64,000 nucleotides of DNA, taken from contig JADKHI010000001.1 of assembly GCA_016721825.1 (NCBI GenBank), forward strand, positions 1,492,490 to 1,556,489. The letters are read 5' to 3'. Numbering within the stretch: the stretch's first letter is position 1; every line of letters starts with the position of its first letter. The notes beneath the pieces were generated by a model that had not been told where the DNA came from, made no database searches, and saw only the letters and a list, made by a program, of their open reading frames with translations. Of this stretch, positions 9,923 to 18,748 are shown in pieces. The translations under genes were made by a program, and so were the position numbers. The DNA is from Flavobacteriales bacterium. Its GTDB lineage: Bacteria > Bacteroidota > Bacteroidia > Flavobacteriales_F > PHOS-HE28.

Positions 9923-11752
9923 TCAATTGGCAAGCTTGTAGTTGCGGATGCGCATGCTTACGGCAGTGCCGTTCCTGTTCTCCACATGGTGCTCCGCCTG
10001 GAGCTTCTCCGCAAAGGTGCGCAGCATGCCCGTTCCGAAACCAGTGGGAGCCTGGTATGGTGCAATATCATCAGGCATTCCGATACCATCATCACCGACC
10101 GACAAGTGCAGCCCATCGGAACGCAAGTGCAGACTTACACAAATGGTGCCCTGCCGCTCAGCGGGAAATGCGTGCTTAAGGGCATTGAGGATGAGCTCAT
10201 TTAGGATGAGGCCTATGGGGATGGCCGTGTCCACATCCAAGCACAGGGTCGGCACCTCCACCCGGATGGTGATGCGTGATGGGTCGATGCCGTGGCTCTG
10301 CAGCAGTCCGCGCGCCAGCTTCTCCACGTAACCAGCCATGTCAATGCCGCCGGTATCATCGACCTGATACAGGCCCTGATGGATGAGCGCCATGCTGCGC
10401 ACGCGGTCCTGGCTGTCCCGCACGGCCTCCCGTGCGGCTGGGTCCTGGATGCTACGGCCCTGCATGCGCAGAAGGCCGCCCACGATCTGCAGGTTGTTCT
10501 TCACCCGGTGGTGCACTTCGCGCAGCAGCAGGTCCTTGTCCTTCAGCGCCTGTTCGATCACACTGTTCTTCCGTTGCAGCTGACGGGCCTGCCTACGCTC
10601 GTTGCGGCGAATGCGCAAGAGCACCGCACCGGCCCCCACCAACAGGATGAACGCCGCCGCGCCCAAGCCTATTTGCAAGCGCTGTCGCGCGATGACCGCA
10701 TTGCCCTGTGCAAGCTCGGCATCCTTCCGGGCACTGTCATAACGCTCCTGCGCTTCGGCTATCAATGCGGCGTTGCGTAGCGAACGAAGACTGTCGTTCC
10801 ACAGCATATGGAAGCGCAGGTGAACGATCGCGCTGTCCGGCCGGCCCCGCAACTGGTCCAGTTCGCTCAGAGCCAGGTAGGTCCTGCTACGTTCCATGTC
10901 GAAGCTGCCCATCTCGGCAAAGCGCAAGGCCGTGCGAAGAGCACTGTCCGCACGGTCATATTGCGCTTGCTCGGTAGCGTGAATACCCATGCGTAATAGG
11001 ATGCGCGTGCGCACGATGGCATCGGTGCTCAAGTCCTGGTCCGCGAACGCATCACGGTATAGGGCGATGGCTTGAGCTTCCAAGCCTTGCTCCAAGAGCA
11101 CGCCTGCTTCGGCAGCACGTGTTTCAGCAGCATGCTCTGAAAGGCCGGTGCGGTCCATGCTGAGCGCTGAGCGTTCGTAGCAGGCCACCGCACTGTCACG
11201 CATACCAAGTGCGTGGTACGTGTCAGCCAAGCTGCTCAGTACCCCGGCTGACCAAATGCCTTGACCTGTGGCCTCGAAGCCTTCGATCGCACGGATGTAT
11301 TCGCGCCTCGCCCGTTCCCAACGCTTGGCGCTGGCATGCACGGTCGCAATGTTGGCATGCAGCATCGGCGTTGAGCGTTCATCACCGAGTTGTTCATACA
11401 AGGTCAGTGCCTGCAGAAAGTGGGGCAAGGCTTCCGCATCATGACCCTTCACCATGCTCGCCTGGCCCAACATGCTTTCCGCCACAGCGAGAAAGCGCAG
11501 ATCGTTAGACGTTCGCGCTATAGCCTGATATGCACGGGCATACGCCAGAGCTGAGTCCGGACGTTCGTACACTTCAATTTGGAACAGCTCGTTGAGGACG
11601 GGAAGTCGGGAACGGTCATGTGGGAGCGTGTGCAAAACGCGCAACAGACTATCCGGCTGTGCGCCGACCATATAAGGGAAGAGCAGGACGAAGAGAGCCA
11701 ACAGGGTTTGCCTGGTGGCACGTTCACGAACAGGGAACGAACGATCGGTCAT
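9923..11752 (-). CDS. TPR-containing sensor histidine kinase (HisKA_2)
   Basis: 609 aa. A signal-anchor (ALFVLLFPYMVGAQ) is followed by TPR-like helical repeats (about 35-330; SALAYARAYQAIAR, ALPHFLQALTLYEQLGD, AVACYERSAL), one transmembrane helix (about 356-376, GLGAAAFILLVGAGAVLL) and a coiled linker. The HisKA_2 dimerisation domain has LLREVHHRVKNNLQIV (phospho-His near residue 410), and the HATPase domain has an N box (LNELILNALKHAF) and GDDGIGM. TPR kinases with HisKA_2 and a LytTR partner are common in Bacteroidota. The start ATG overlaps the stop of the upstream SBBP gene (ATGA). The signal is unknown. Confidence 0.9.
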   Translation of the reverse strand: MTDRSFPVRERATRQTLLALFVLLFPYMVGAQPDSLLRVLHTLPHDRSRLPVLNELFQIEVYERPDSALAYARAYQAIARTSNDLRFLAVAESMLGQASMVKGHDAEALPHFLQALTLYEQLGDERSTPMLHANIATVHASAKRWERARREYIRAIEGFEATGQGIWSAGVLSSLADTYHALGMRDSAVACYERSALSMDRTGLSEHAAETRAAEAGVLLEQGLEAQAIALYRDAFADQDLSTDAIVRTRILLRMGIHATEQAQYDRADSALRTALRFAEMGSFDMERSRTYLALSELDQLRGRPDSAIVHLRFHMLWNDSLRSLRNAALIAEAQERYDSARKDAELAQGNAVIARQRLQIGLGAAAFILLVGAGAVLLRIRRNERRQARQLQRKNSVIEQALKDKDLLLREVHHRVKNNLQIVGGLLRMQGRSIQDPAAREAVRDSQDRVRSMALIHQGLYQVDDTGGIDMAGYVEKLARGLLQSHGIDPSRITIRVEVPTLCLDVDTAIPIGLILNELILNALKHAFPAERQGTICVSLHLRSDGLHLSVGDDGIGMPDDIAPYQAPTGFGTGMLRTFAEKLQAEHHVENRNGTAVSMRIRNYKLAN

Positions 11753-13920
11753 GGCAGCTGTTCGCTGCGCGTGTTGGTGGGCACGGAGCCGCCGATAGTG
11801 AGCAACAACCGATCGCGGTCGTTACCCGCACCGGTGTACTTCACCAACCCGTCGAGGGTCACGTCCTCTGGCCAATATCCGGGAAGTGTGGCGGTCGGGG
11901 ATACGCCTCCAATGCGTTGCAGGATAGGGTCGCGGTCGTTGTTCCCACCTGTGTACTTGATCACATCATCGAAGAGCGCGTTGCCTTGCCACAGCACGTG
12001 TGCGGTACCCACATCATGGCGAGCTTCGATGCCGAAGGTGGGTGTGCTGGCAAGCGTGAGGTCCACGTTGGTGGCCATGCTGCTGAGAGCGATCGGAAGG
12101 GCCGTCATCACCCCCAAGTGGTTGCGGTGGCGGAGGGCCACATGATAGGAGCCCACAGGCTGGCAAAAGGCCACGGGTGACACACCATCTTCAGCGACCA
12201 CCTCACCATCGCGTCGCAAGAGGGCAGCGCGACGACCCACCACGGAATCATTGAGCACTGCATCACGCAACTCCACCACCACCCAGTCCACGATGGCGCT
12301 GGACAATGTTGATGTCAACACCAAGGGCGTCGTGGTGGCAGGCTCATCCAACGTGAAGCCCATGGCGGTATATGGTTCCTGCAACGGGATGAACCCTTGG
12401 CTGCGCAGCAGGTCGGACATGGGTAGGAAGTCCGCTGGCGTGTGTGCACCTTCCAAGATGGCCTTGAGCGTCACCTTCACTCCGATGCATTCGGGCTTGC
12501 TGTACTTGGCTGTGAAGGCGTCCTGTCCGCCGGCCGGTATCAGAAGGCTGGTGTTCGGTCCGGGATCCATGTCGATGGTCTGACGGAACTCACCGGCCAG
12601 GTGCATGGTACCCCCTGGTCCGATGGCCAGCGCATGTCCAATGTCGTTCTGAGCGCTTCCGATCGTGTTGCCGAAGAGCAGCACCCCAGCGGCGGTATAC
12701 CCAAGGAGGTACGCATCCCCTCCACCATTGGATACCAGGTTGGCGGTGTTGGCGCTCGGGTCGATGTCCATGGTGCTTCCGAAGAAACCCGTGGCATAGA
12801 CCGCGCCTACGGCATCGACACGCACGGCGCGGCCCTCACAGATGAAGCCCGGCAATAGAAAGGCCCATTGGAGGTCGCCGTTGGCATCGAGCTTCCAGAG
12901 GTAGGCCGGTTCGCTGAAGCTACCCGCCAAGGTGAACACACCAGCCCCAGGGTCCATGTCGCTGCTGCTGGTGATCACGCCGGTGTACACGGTGGCTCCC
13001 GTCGCATCCACCGCGACAGACCGAGCGCGCTCCAACCCGGTTCCACCGGCACGTTTCGCCCATACCAGCACACCGGCGGCGCTCAACTTCCACGCGAACA
13101 CATCCTGTGCGCCCAACGAAGTGAGCGGCGAAGTACCGGCACCGGGATCGAAGTCCACTGTATTGCGGAACTCACCGGTAACATGAATTTCACCGGTGGT
13201 CGACAGGTCGATCCCGAGACCGTTGTCCTCCCCTGATCCACCGACAGCCGCGCCCCAGAGGAACACACCGCTGGCATCGACCTTCTGTACGAAGATGTCG
13301 TTCGAGCCATTGCCGCCGGTCGAGAACACACCAGGGCCGGGATCGAGGTCACTGGTCGTTCCGATGGAACCGGTGGTGTGGATGTTCCCTGCCGCATCCA
13401 CCGCCACCGAGGTGCCCACATCGTTGCTGTTGCCACCGAAGATGTGTCCCCAGAGGAACGTACCGTTCGGGTCCAGCTTCAACAACAGCACATCGAAGGT
13501 GGTGTTCGCCGAGGTCACCGTGTTCGTGCCTGCCCCGGGGTCCAGGTCCACTGTACCGCTCACCTTGCCGGTGACGATGACGTTCCCTTGGGTGTCGGTG
13601 GTCACACCGAGACCTTGGTCCGCACCACCAGCGCCCAAGCTCCGGCCCCATTCGAACTGGCCGATGGGGTTCAGCTTCTGGATGTAGATGTCGGAGCTTC
13701 CGTTGCTGGTCACGTTGTTCACTCCGGCTCCGGGATCCAGGTCCACGGTAAGGGTGAAACTGCCAACGGTGATGACGGAGCCAGCAGCATCCACTGTTAC
13801 CGCGAAGGCGATCTCCTGTTGTGGGCCACTGACCGGCACTGCCCACTCAAGGCTCTGGGAGAACAGTGCGAACGGCGCAAGGCCAATGGCAGCGTAGAAG
13901 CATAAGGGTCGGTGGTGCAT
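11749..13920 (-). CDS. Secreted SBBP beta-propeller protein with dockerin-like tail
   Basis: 723 aa. The signal peptide (MHHRPLCFYAAIGLAPFALFSQ) precedes about eight SBBP-type repeats of ~55 residues, each with a DPGAG turn (TVDLDPGAGVNNV), a VQKLDASG strand and a VDAAGN-VTG strand. The C-terminus carries two copies of a short motif (VIKYTGGNNDRDPILQRIGG and LVKYTGAGNDRDRLLLTIGG), the second preceded by EDVTLDG. These resemble the duplicated dockerin-like tail seen in place of a T9SS tail in some Bacteroidota. Its stop overlaps the histidine kinase start, so the protein is translationally coupled to the two-component system and may be part of the sensing module; that last point is inference. 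Confidence 0.85.
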   Translation of the reverse strand: MHHRPLCFYAAIGLAPFALFSQSLEWAVPVSGPQQEIAFAVTVDAAGSVITVGSFTLTVDLDPGAGVNNVTSNGSSDIYIQKLNPIGQFEWGRSLGAGGADQGLGVTTDTQGNVIVTGKVSGTVDLDPGAGTNTVTSANTTFDVLLLKLDPNGTFLWGHIFGGNSNDVGTSVAVDAAGNIHTTGSIGTTSDLDPGPGVFSTGGNGSNDIFVQKVDASGVFLWGAAVGGSGEDNGLGIDLSTTGEIHVTGEFRNTVDFDPGAGTSPLTSLGAQDVFAWKLSAAGVLVWAKRAGGTGLERARSVAVDATGATVYTGVITSSSDMDPGAGVFTLAGSFSEPAYLWKLDANGDLQWAFLLPGFICEGRAVRVDAVGAVYATGFFGSTMDIDPSANTANLVSNGGGDAYLLGYTAAGVLLFGNTIGSAQNDIGHALAIGPGGTMHLAGEFRQTIDMDPGPNTSLLIPAGGQDAFTAKYSKPECIGVKVTLKAILEGAHTPADFLPMSDLLRSQGFIPLQEPYTAMGFTLDEPATTTPLVLTSTLSSAIVDWVVVELRDAVLNDSVVGRRAALLRRDGEVVAEDGVSPVAFCQPVGSYHVALRHRNHLGVMTALPIALSSMATNVDLTLASTPTFGIEARHDVGTAHVLWQGNALFDDVIKYTGGNNDRDPILQRIGGVSPTATLPGYWPEDVTLDGLVKYTGAGNDRDRLLLTIGGSVPTNTRSEQLP

Positions 13921-14067
13921 GGTGAGGTCGCAGAACGTTCCAGGGTTCCGACCTCCAAGCTACCGAGCATGACCTCATGTCCGGAAAGCAACCGGGCGAA
14001 CGACCGGTGGATCGATGTGAACGGATGTTGATAAGCGCTCCTCCTTGCAGGCGAGGACCCGTGGCCC

Positions 14068-15054
14068 TTAGAACTGTGGCCTCACCGGCGCATTGTCAAG
14101 CACCTTCTCGATCTTGGCCATCACCGCGGGCGTCAGCTTGTCCTGGGCCTCCACGGCGCCGAGGTTCTCCTTGAGCTGCGCCTCCTTGCTGGCGCCGAGG
14201 ATCACGGTGCTCACGTTCGGGTTCTTCAAGCACCAGGCCAGGGCCATCACGGGCAGGCTGAGCTCGAGGCTGGTGGCAAGGGTCTTCAGCTTGTCCACCT
14301 TCTTCAGGCGGGCCTCGGTGAGCTCGCGTTCGCGCAGCCAATCCAGCCCTTCCATGGTGAGGCGCGTGCCCTTGTTGGCCTTGGTATCGCGGTGCTTGCC
14401 GCTGAGGATGCCGCTGGCCAGCGGGCTCCACACCGTGGTGCCCAGGCCCACCCCCTTGTAGATCTGGCCGAACTCCACCTCCACCTTATCGCGGTGGAAC
14501 ATGTTGTACTGCGGCTGCTCCATCACCGGGCCGATCAGGTGGTGCTGCTGCGCGACCATGTGCGCTTCCATGATCTCCTGCGCGCTCCACTCGCTGGTGC
14601 CCCAATAGAGGATCTTGCCCTGCATGATCAGCTGGTGCATGGTCCACACCGTTTCGGCGATGGGCGTCTGCTTGTCCGGCCGGTGGCAGAAGTAAAGGTC
14701 CAGGTAGTCCACCTGCAGGCGCTTGAGCGCTTCGTTGCACGCTTCCACCACATGCTTGCGGTGCAGGCCCACTTGGGTGGGGAGCTTGCCGCCGGTGCCG
14801 AAGAAGACCTTGCTGCTCACCGTCCAGGTGTCGCGGCTCCACTTCATCTTCTTCAGCACCTTGCCCATCACGCGCTCGCTTTCGCCACGGGCGTAGATCT
14901 CGGCGTTGTCGAAGAAGTTGATGCCGTTGTCGTAGGCGGTCTTCATGAGCTTCTCCGCGATGGGATCGCCGATCTGCTTGCCGAAAGTGAGCCAGCTGCC
15001 GAGGGAGAGTTCAGAGACCTGGAGGCCGGAGGTGCCGAGACGACGGTAGCGCAT
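14068..15054 (-). CDS. Aldo/keto reductase, Kv-beta-like (AKR6)
   Basis: 328 aa from ATG 15054, giving the classic N-terminus MRYRRLGTSGLQVSELSLGSW; a longer frame upstream has no family similarity. The TIM-barrel catalytic tetrad is visible: Asp in FFDNAEIYARGESE, Tyr in the same segment, Lys in VSSKVFFG and His in YFCHRPD. The NADP-binding end has VILGASKEAQLKENL. The length and FFDNAEIYARGESE-type motifs fit the potassium-channel beta subunit branch (AKR6), which in bacteria are NADPH-dependent aldehyde/ketone reductases. Single gene, no obvious operon partner. Confidence 0.93.
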   Translation of the reverse strand: MRYRRLGTSGLQVSELSLGSWLTFGKQIGDPIAEKLMKTAYDNGINFFDNAEIYARGESERVMGKVLKKMKWSRDTWTVSSKVFFGTGGKLPTQVGLHRKHVVEACNEALKRLQVDYLDLYFCHRPDKQTPIAETVWTMHQLIMQGKILYWGTSEWSAQEIMEAHMVAQQHHLIGPVMEQPQYNMFHRDKVEVEFGQIYKGVGLGTTVWSPLASGILSGKHRDTKANKGTRLTMEGLDWLRERELTEARLKKVDKLKTLATSLELSLPVMALAWCLKNPNVSTVILGASKEAQLKENLGAVEAQDKLTPAVMAKIEKVLDNAPVRPQF

Positions 15055-15432
15055 GGGGTATGAAAAGTGCGAAGTGGAACGTACGAAGTTCAAAGTCCGA
15101 CGGAGCGTAAAGGTGCGATGAACGAACGCGTTGGCCGACGACTTGTTCAGGACGGGCTTATCCACAGCTGTGTACAAGTTCCACAGGGATCACATCGACT
15201 TCAGCGGGGCTTCACACAAGCATAGGAGCTTTGCGATCAACATCAGCAGACCGGCATGCATTCGCTTGCGCACCGAACAATGGACACCGTCAGCCGCGGC
15301 TCCAGCACCTCGCGTTCATGCACCGCCCGGGAGGGCCAGGACAGGCCATAGTAGGCCACGCCAGGTGCGCCTTGCGCACGCATCAGGAAGGGGCTCCGGG
15401 GACGGGGCCTTTTCCGTTGGGGGGACACCCGA
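15055..15432. other. Intergenic region without a recognisable gene
   Basis: 378 bp between the reductase start and the stop of the BNR-like gene. It holds one sequence matching the DnaA-box consensus (TTATCCACA, 15158-15166) but no cluster of them. Near 15395-15425 there is a G/C-rich stretch around CCTTTT that does not fold into a convincing terminator. Short open frames here lack conserved features. Confidence 0.6.
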
Positions 15433-16641
15433 TCAACGCAGCACCTGTACCGGCACCACCGCAGCGGCGCTTCGCAACAGGTAGCGGCCGTTCTCCAACG
15501 CGCCCAGGTCCAGCGTAGCGTCGTAGCCGACCTGCACGCGCAACACCTCACGACCGGCCGCATCGATCACCTGGCACGCCTTTCCTGCGAAGGTGGAAGG
15601 CAAGCGCATGATCCCCTCGGTCGGGTTCGGGAACACTTTCTCGTCGTTCACCATCGGTGACGCTTCGATGCCTGTGCTGATGTTGGAGCGATACAGATGG
15701 AAGTAGCCGTAGAGGTAGAAGGTCTCCGTAGAGTCGCAGAAGATGCCTTGGATCGGTTCGTTGCCGGCGAAGCCCAGCCCGCTGCTCGCGTTCGCCCAAG
15801 GCGCGCCACCGTTGTCCGTGCTGAACACGGTGATCTGCTTGGCGGTGACCCAGGTATCGCTGCTCAGGGAGGCGGCGATGTGCTGCAGCTCGTTGTTCAA
15901 GGTGGTGGTGATGCCCGTGTTCACCGCCTGCCAGGTCAAGCCGTTGTCGGTGGTGGTGATGATGCGGTCACCGCCACCCGTGGCGAGGATGCGGTCGTTC
16001 AGGCCGCGCGCCATGGCCAGTCCGTTCGTCACCTGCACGCCACCGGTGCTGATGGCTGCGAACCCGGTACCGTCCAGCCCTCCCTTGTACACGACGCCGA
16101 TCTGCACGGCATACAGGTTCGTGGTGTTCGCCACGGCAGCTGTCACGAAGGTGCTGGCACCCACGATGCTGGTCCAGCTCTGCCCATCGTTGGTGCTGCG
16201 CAGGATGCCTTCGCCGTACAGGTACACATCGCCATTGGGGCCGCTGCTGAAGCCCATGAAGTAGCGGCTGGTGGGGATGCCGCCCACCGGGGCGAAGGTG
16301 TCGCCGCCATCGGTGCTGCGCCAGAGGCCGTAGCTGCTGCCCCCGTTCACGCTGCCCCAGACGAGCATGGTGGCCGCGTTCGTCAGGTGGAGGCGGGTCT
16401 CGCTCAGGAAGGTGCCGTTCGGTCCGCCGGTGCCCGCATGGTTCTGCCAGCTCTGCCCCTGATCCGTGCTCATGCGCACCTGCGCCGGGTTGGTGTTCAG
16501 CAGCGTCACTAGTTCACCGTAAGGGCCCATGGCCAGGGTGGTCAGGGTGTTCACCGGCATGGTGCAGGGAACCCAGGTGAGCTGGGCCTGTGCGGCTGTC
16601 GGGGTTCCGCAGAGCAGGACGAGGGCGAGGAGGGAACGCAT
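15433..16641 (-). CDS. Sialidase/BNR-repeat-like secreted protein with T9SS sorting domain
   Basis: 402 aa. Signal peptide MRSLLALVLLCGTPTAAQAQ, then WD/BNR-type propeller blades with Asp-box-like turns (STDQGQSWQNH, STDGGDTFAPVGG, STNDGQSWTSI, TTDNGLTWQAV, STDNGGAPW). The final ~70 residues (KVFPNPTEGIMRLPSTFAG ... LENGRYLLRS) are a T9SS type A sorting domain. It is likely a T9SS-secreted surface protein. Asp-box propellers are common in glycosidases and in generic photosystem-stability (Ycf48-like) folds; no sialidase active-site residues are evident, so no enzyme activity is assigned. Confidence 0.85.
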   Translation of the reverse strand: MRSLLALVLLCGTPTAAQAQLTWVPCTMPVNTLTTLAMGPYGELVTLLNTNPAQVRMSTDQGQSWQNHAGTGGPNGTFLSETRLHLTNAATMLVWGSVNGGSSYGLWRSTDGGDTFAPVGGIPTSRYFMGFSSGPNGDVYLYGEGILRSTNDGQSWTSIVGASTFVTAAVANTTNLYAVQIGVVYKGGLDGTGFAAISTGGVQVTNGLAMARGLNDRILATGGGDRIITTTDNGLTWQAVNTGITTTLNNELQHIAASLSSDTWVTAKQITVFSTDNGGAPWANASSGLGFAGNEPIQGIFCDSTETFYLYGYFHLYRSNISTGIEASPMVNDEKVFPNPTEGIMRLPSTFAGKACQVIDAAGREVLRVQVGYDATLDLGALENGRYLLRSAAAVVPVQVLR

Positions 16642-16787
16642 GTTGAAATGCTGGTGCTATCGTGGAGGATCACACAAAGGTGCATCAACCGATACTGAAC
16701 GCGTGTAGCATACCATCTACACCGAACGAGCAACTTTGCACGACCGTCTTCGCGCACCCACCTTCGCACCGTCCCACCTTTGCATCC

Positions 16788-17198
16788 ATGAGCTCCATCG
16801 ATTCCAACAAGGCCCCTGAGCCGGTCGGCCATTACCCTCATGCCCGCCGCGTGGGCGATATGCTGTTCCTCAGCGGCGTGGGTCCCCGTGAGCGCGGCAC
16901 CAAGAAGATCCCCGGCGTGGAGCTGGATGCGAACGGGAGCATCACGAGCTACGACATCGAGACACAGGTCCGCAGCGTGTTCCAGAACGTGAAGTGGATC
17001 CTCGAGGATGCCGGTTCCTCCTGGGAGAAGGTCGTGGACGTCACCGTTTTCCTCACCAACATGAAGGACGACTTCCCCACCTACAACCGATTGTGGAAGG
17101 AGTACTTCGAGAAGGACCCGCCCTGCCGAACCACCCTGGAGATCAACTGCCTGCCTACGCCGATCGCCATCGAGCTGAAGGTGATCGCGACAGTGTGA
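16788..17198 (+). CDS. RidA/YjgF-family protein
   Basis: 136 aa from ATG 16788. Motifs GHYPHARRVGDMLFLSGVGPRE, the helix VKWILEDAGSSWEKVVDVTVFLTNM and the C-terminal PPCRTTLEINCLPTPIAIELKVIAT are those of the RidA superfamily; the Arg in CRTTLE corresponds to the imine-binding arginine. Members hydrolyse reactive enamine/imine intermediates or act as 2-aminomuconate-type deaminases. Two CAACTTTG/CACCTTTG elements sit upstream, each one mismatch from the Bacteroidota -7 box, so the start region is a plausible promoter. The next gene begins 25 bp downstream. Confidence 0.9.
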   Translation: MSSIDSNKAPEPVGHYPHARRVGDMLFLSGVGPRERGTKKIPGVELDANGSITSYDIETQVRSVFQNVKWILEDAGSSWEKVVDVTVFLTNMKDDFPTYNRLWKEYFEKDPPCRTTLEINCLPTPIAIELKVIATV

Positions 17199-17206
17199 AG
17201 TGGGCA

Positions 17207-17235
17207 ACCACGGATGGACACGGATGAACACGGAT
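17207..17235 (+). repeat. Dispersed CCACGGATGGACACGGATGA repeat
   Basis: A tandem-like run built from ACGGATG(G/A)ACACGGAT. I recognise it as a widely dispersed bacterial intergenic repeat whose translation gives HGWTRMNTD-type peptides. Here it supplies the start codon of the following lipoprotein gene. Confidence 0.6.
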
Positions 17236-17814
17236 AGGAAGGTCTGTGCAGCATTGGCGGTGGTCCTCTCGGCGAGCGCCTGCACTCCTCGCATGCATTC
17301 ACAGGAAAGGCTCTACGACCAGCCTTCCGAGCAAACCACCGGTATCCTCCACCTGCACGCCACCTACACCGCACCCTACTGCGGTGGCGCGGATCCGGGC
17401 CCTGACGGAATGCCGCGGCCACAGCCCTGGCAGGGGGCCATGTACCTGCGCCGCGTCGTACCGGACAGCACCGGCCTGTTCGCCATCAACGACCTGAACA
17501 TGCCGGTCCATGACACCGTGCGGACCGATCGCATGGGCAACGGCCACCTGGTGTTGCTGGCCGGTGCCTATCTGCTGCTGGACAAGGACCGCGTTGATGA
17601 CGTGCGCTACTTGCGGCTGTTGAAGGACCACGCGAAGCCGGCCCTGTACACCGAGCCCATTGACAAGGCCTGCCTGGATCGCTGGCTCCACGGCCCCTTT
17701 GGCGTGATCACGATCACCGGTGGCGACACGACCCACGTGGACCTGCCCCTGTTCGACCAGTGCCCGTGGTACAGCACACCGTGCGTGCACTACAACGGAC
17801 CGTTGCCACCCTGA
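17224..17814 (+). CDS. Hypothetical lipoprotein
   Basis: 196 aa if translated from ATG 17224, inside the dispersed repeat. MNTDRKVCAALAVVLSASAC is a short signal peptide with a lipobox ending at Cys 20. The body has GILHLHATYTAPYCGGADP, typical of small Bacteroidota lipoproteins with a carboxypeptidase-regulatory-like beta domain, and a C-terminal CPWYSTPCVHYNGPLPP. No enzyme motif was found. Its last 25 bp overlap the 3' end of the convergent protease gene. The substrate and role are unknown. Confidence 0.7.
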   Translation: MNTDRKVCAALAVVLSASACTPRMHSQERLYDQPSEQTTGILHLHATYTAPYCGGADPGPDGMPRPQPWQGAMYLRRVVPDSTGLFAINDLNMPVHDTVRTDRMGNGHLVLLAGAYLLLDKDRVDDVRYLRLLKDHAKPALYTEPIDKACLDRWLHGPFGVITITGGDTTHVDLPLFDQCPWYSTPCVHYNGPLPP

Positions 17815-18446
17815 AGCGAAGCCGAACAGCGCGCGCAGAGCATACGGCCGGCGGCATCGATGGAACTCATGCGTTCCACTGCGTCACGCATCACACAGCT
17901 GGGGTCCGGGCAATGCGGCAGGCGACGGTTGTGCCCGATCTCATGCACGGTCACCTTCATCAGGCGGTCGAAGAACACCGCGCTCCGTCCATCACCCAGG
18001 CGGAAGGTGCTCACCACGCAGGAAGGGCCGCCGATGTAGCCCAGGCCGAAGATCCCGAAGTCGCGGTACTTCCCTACCGGCTCCTTGATGGCACCGAGCG
18101 CATCGTACTTGGTGATGCTGATGTCCTGCCCTGTGATGCCGATGATGAGGTCGACACTGTCAGGCTTCAATTCCCGCAACCACGCTATCAGCGTATCGGC
18201 CCTGTAGCGGGGGCTGCGCAAGGTGGTGTAGGCGGACGCGGGCAGAGTCGTCTGCTTACCGATATGGACGCGTGCCTTGTGCTGCTGTTCCAATGCCATG
18301 CGAACGCTGTCCAGCTGGGCGGCGGGTACGTCCTCCAATGGCAGCACAAGGACCGCAAGCGGCAGTTCCTCCTGCGGCCCACCGTTACCCTGCTTCACTC
18401 CGCAGTGAAGGCAGAAAAGGAAGAGAAGGATCCATAACTGGCGCAT
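17790..18446 (-). CDS. Archaemetzincin-like zinc metalloprotease, lipoprotein
   Basis: 218 aa. The N-terminus MRQLWILLFLFCLHC looks like a lipoprotein signal ending at Cys 15. The zinc signature is HEIGH (168-172), H178, C179, C184, then C204 and C207 (CARC), matching the archaemetzincin pattern of HExxHxxxxxHC followed by three more cysteines. Archaemetzincins are metzincin-fold aminopeptidase-like enzymes of poorly known function. The usual Gly three residues before the third His is replaced by Arg (NRRLPHC), which is unusual. The start was chosen for the signal peptide; the longer upstream frame is not supported. Confidence 0.8.
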   Translation of the reverse strand: MRQLWILLFLFCLHCGVKQGNGGPQEELPLAVLVLPLEDVPAAQLDSVRMALEQQHKARVHIGKQTTLPASAYTTLRSPRYRADTLIAWLRELKPDSVDLIIGITGQDISITKYDALGAIKEPVGKYRDFGIFGLGYIGGPSCVVSTFRLGDGRSAVFFDRLMKVTVHEIGHNRRLPHCPDPSCVMRDAVERMSSIDAAGRMLCARCSASLQGGNGPL

Positions 18447-18748
18447 GCACAAAGATCCGCGCTTCGGACCAAAGCCATCATGGCTGTCGGCGCCATTTGC
18501 TCGCCCATGACATGCCAGGTGGGAGAGAGCGTTCGGCAACGGGACCGGCGCCGCCCCATCCCTGCACTGATCTACGGGCCCTCGGACGAAAGGCCGGTAC
18601 TTCAAGTTGTACGGGGCGATGCACCATCGCTTCCCTCGAGCGGTCCCACACTCCGTTCGAGCCTCCGTGTTGTCCGACACTTGAGAAACGGGGCCATCGC
18701 ATATCTTTCGCACTGGCACACTCCACGGCCGTTAATCACAACCAGGAC
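18447..18748. other. Divergent intergenic region
   Basis: About 300 bp separate the protease start (minus strand) from the coiled-coil gene start (plus strand). The right third contains the promoter listed at 18681-18709. The remainder shows no conserved frame or strong hairpin. Confidence 0.6.
18681..18709 (+). promoter_or_regulatory. Candidate Bacteroidota sigma-A promoter for the AAA+ cluster
   Basis: TTG at 18681 is followed after 18 bp by TATCTTTC at 18702, one mismatch from the -7 consensus TAnnTTTG, and spaced as in the Bacteroidetes TTG-N19-TAnnTTTG promoter. It lies 40 bp before the ATG of the coiled-coil gene and would drive the cluster starting there. Confidence 0.5.

Noticed and set aside
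13349..13846. Alternative frame in the SBBP gene rich in Arg/His/Gly
   Set aside because: It is a shadow frame of the propeller repeats with no conserved domain.
15158..15166. Exact DnaA-box match (TTATCCACA), a possible replication origin
   Set aside because: Only one box, no AT-rich unwinding region and no dnaA or other origin genes nearby; a chance match is likely.
15395..15432. Possible terminator with CCTTTT between the reductase and the BNR-like gene
   Set aside because: The G/C runs do not form a continuous stem and the T-tract is on the wrong side for the minus-strand gene.
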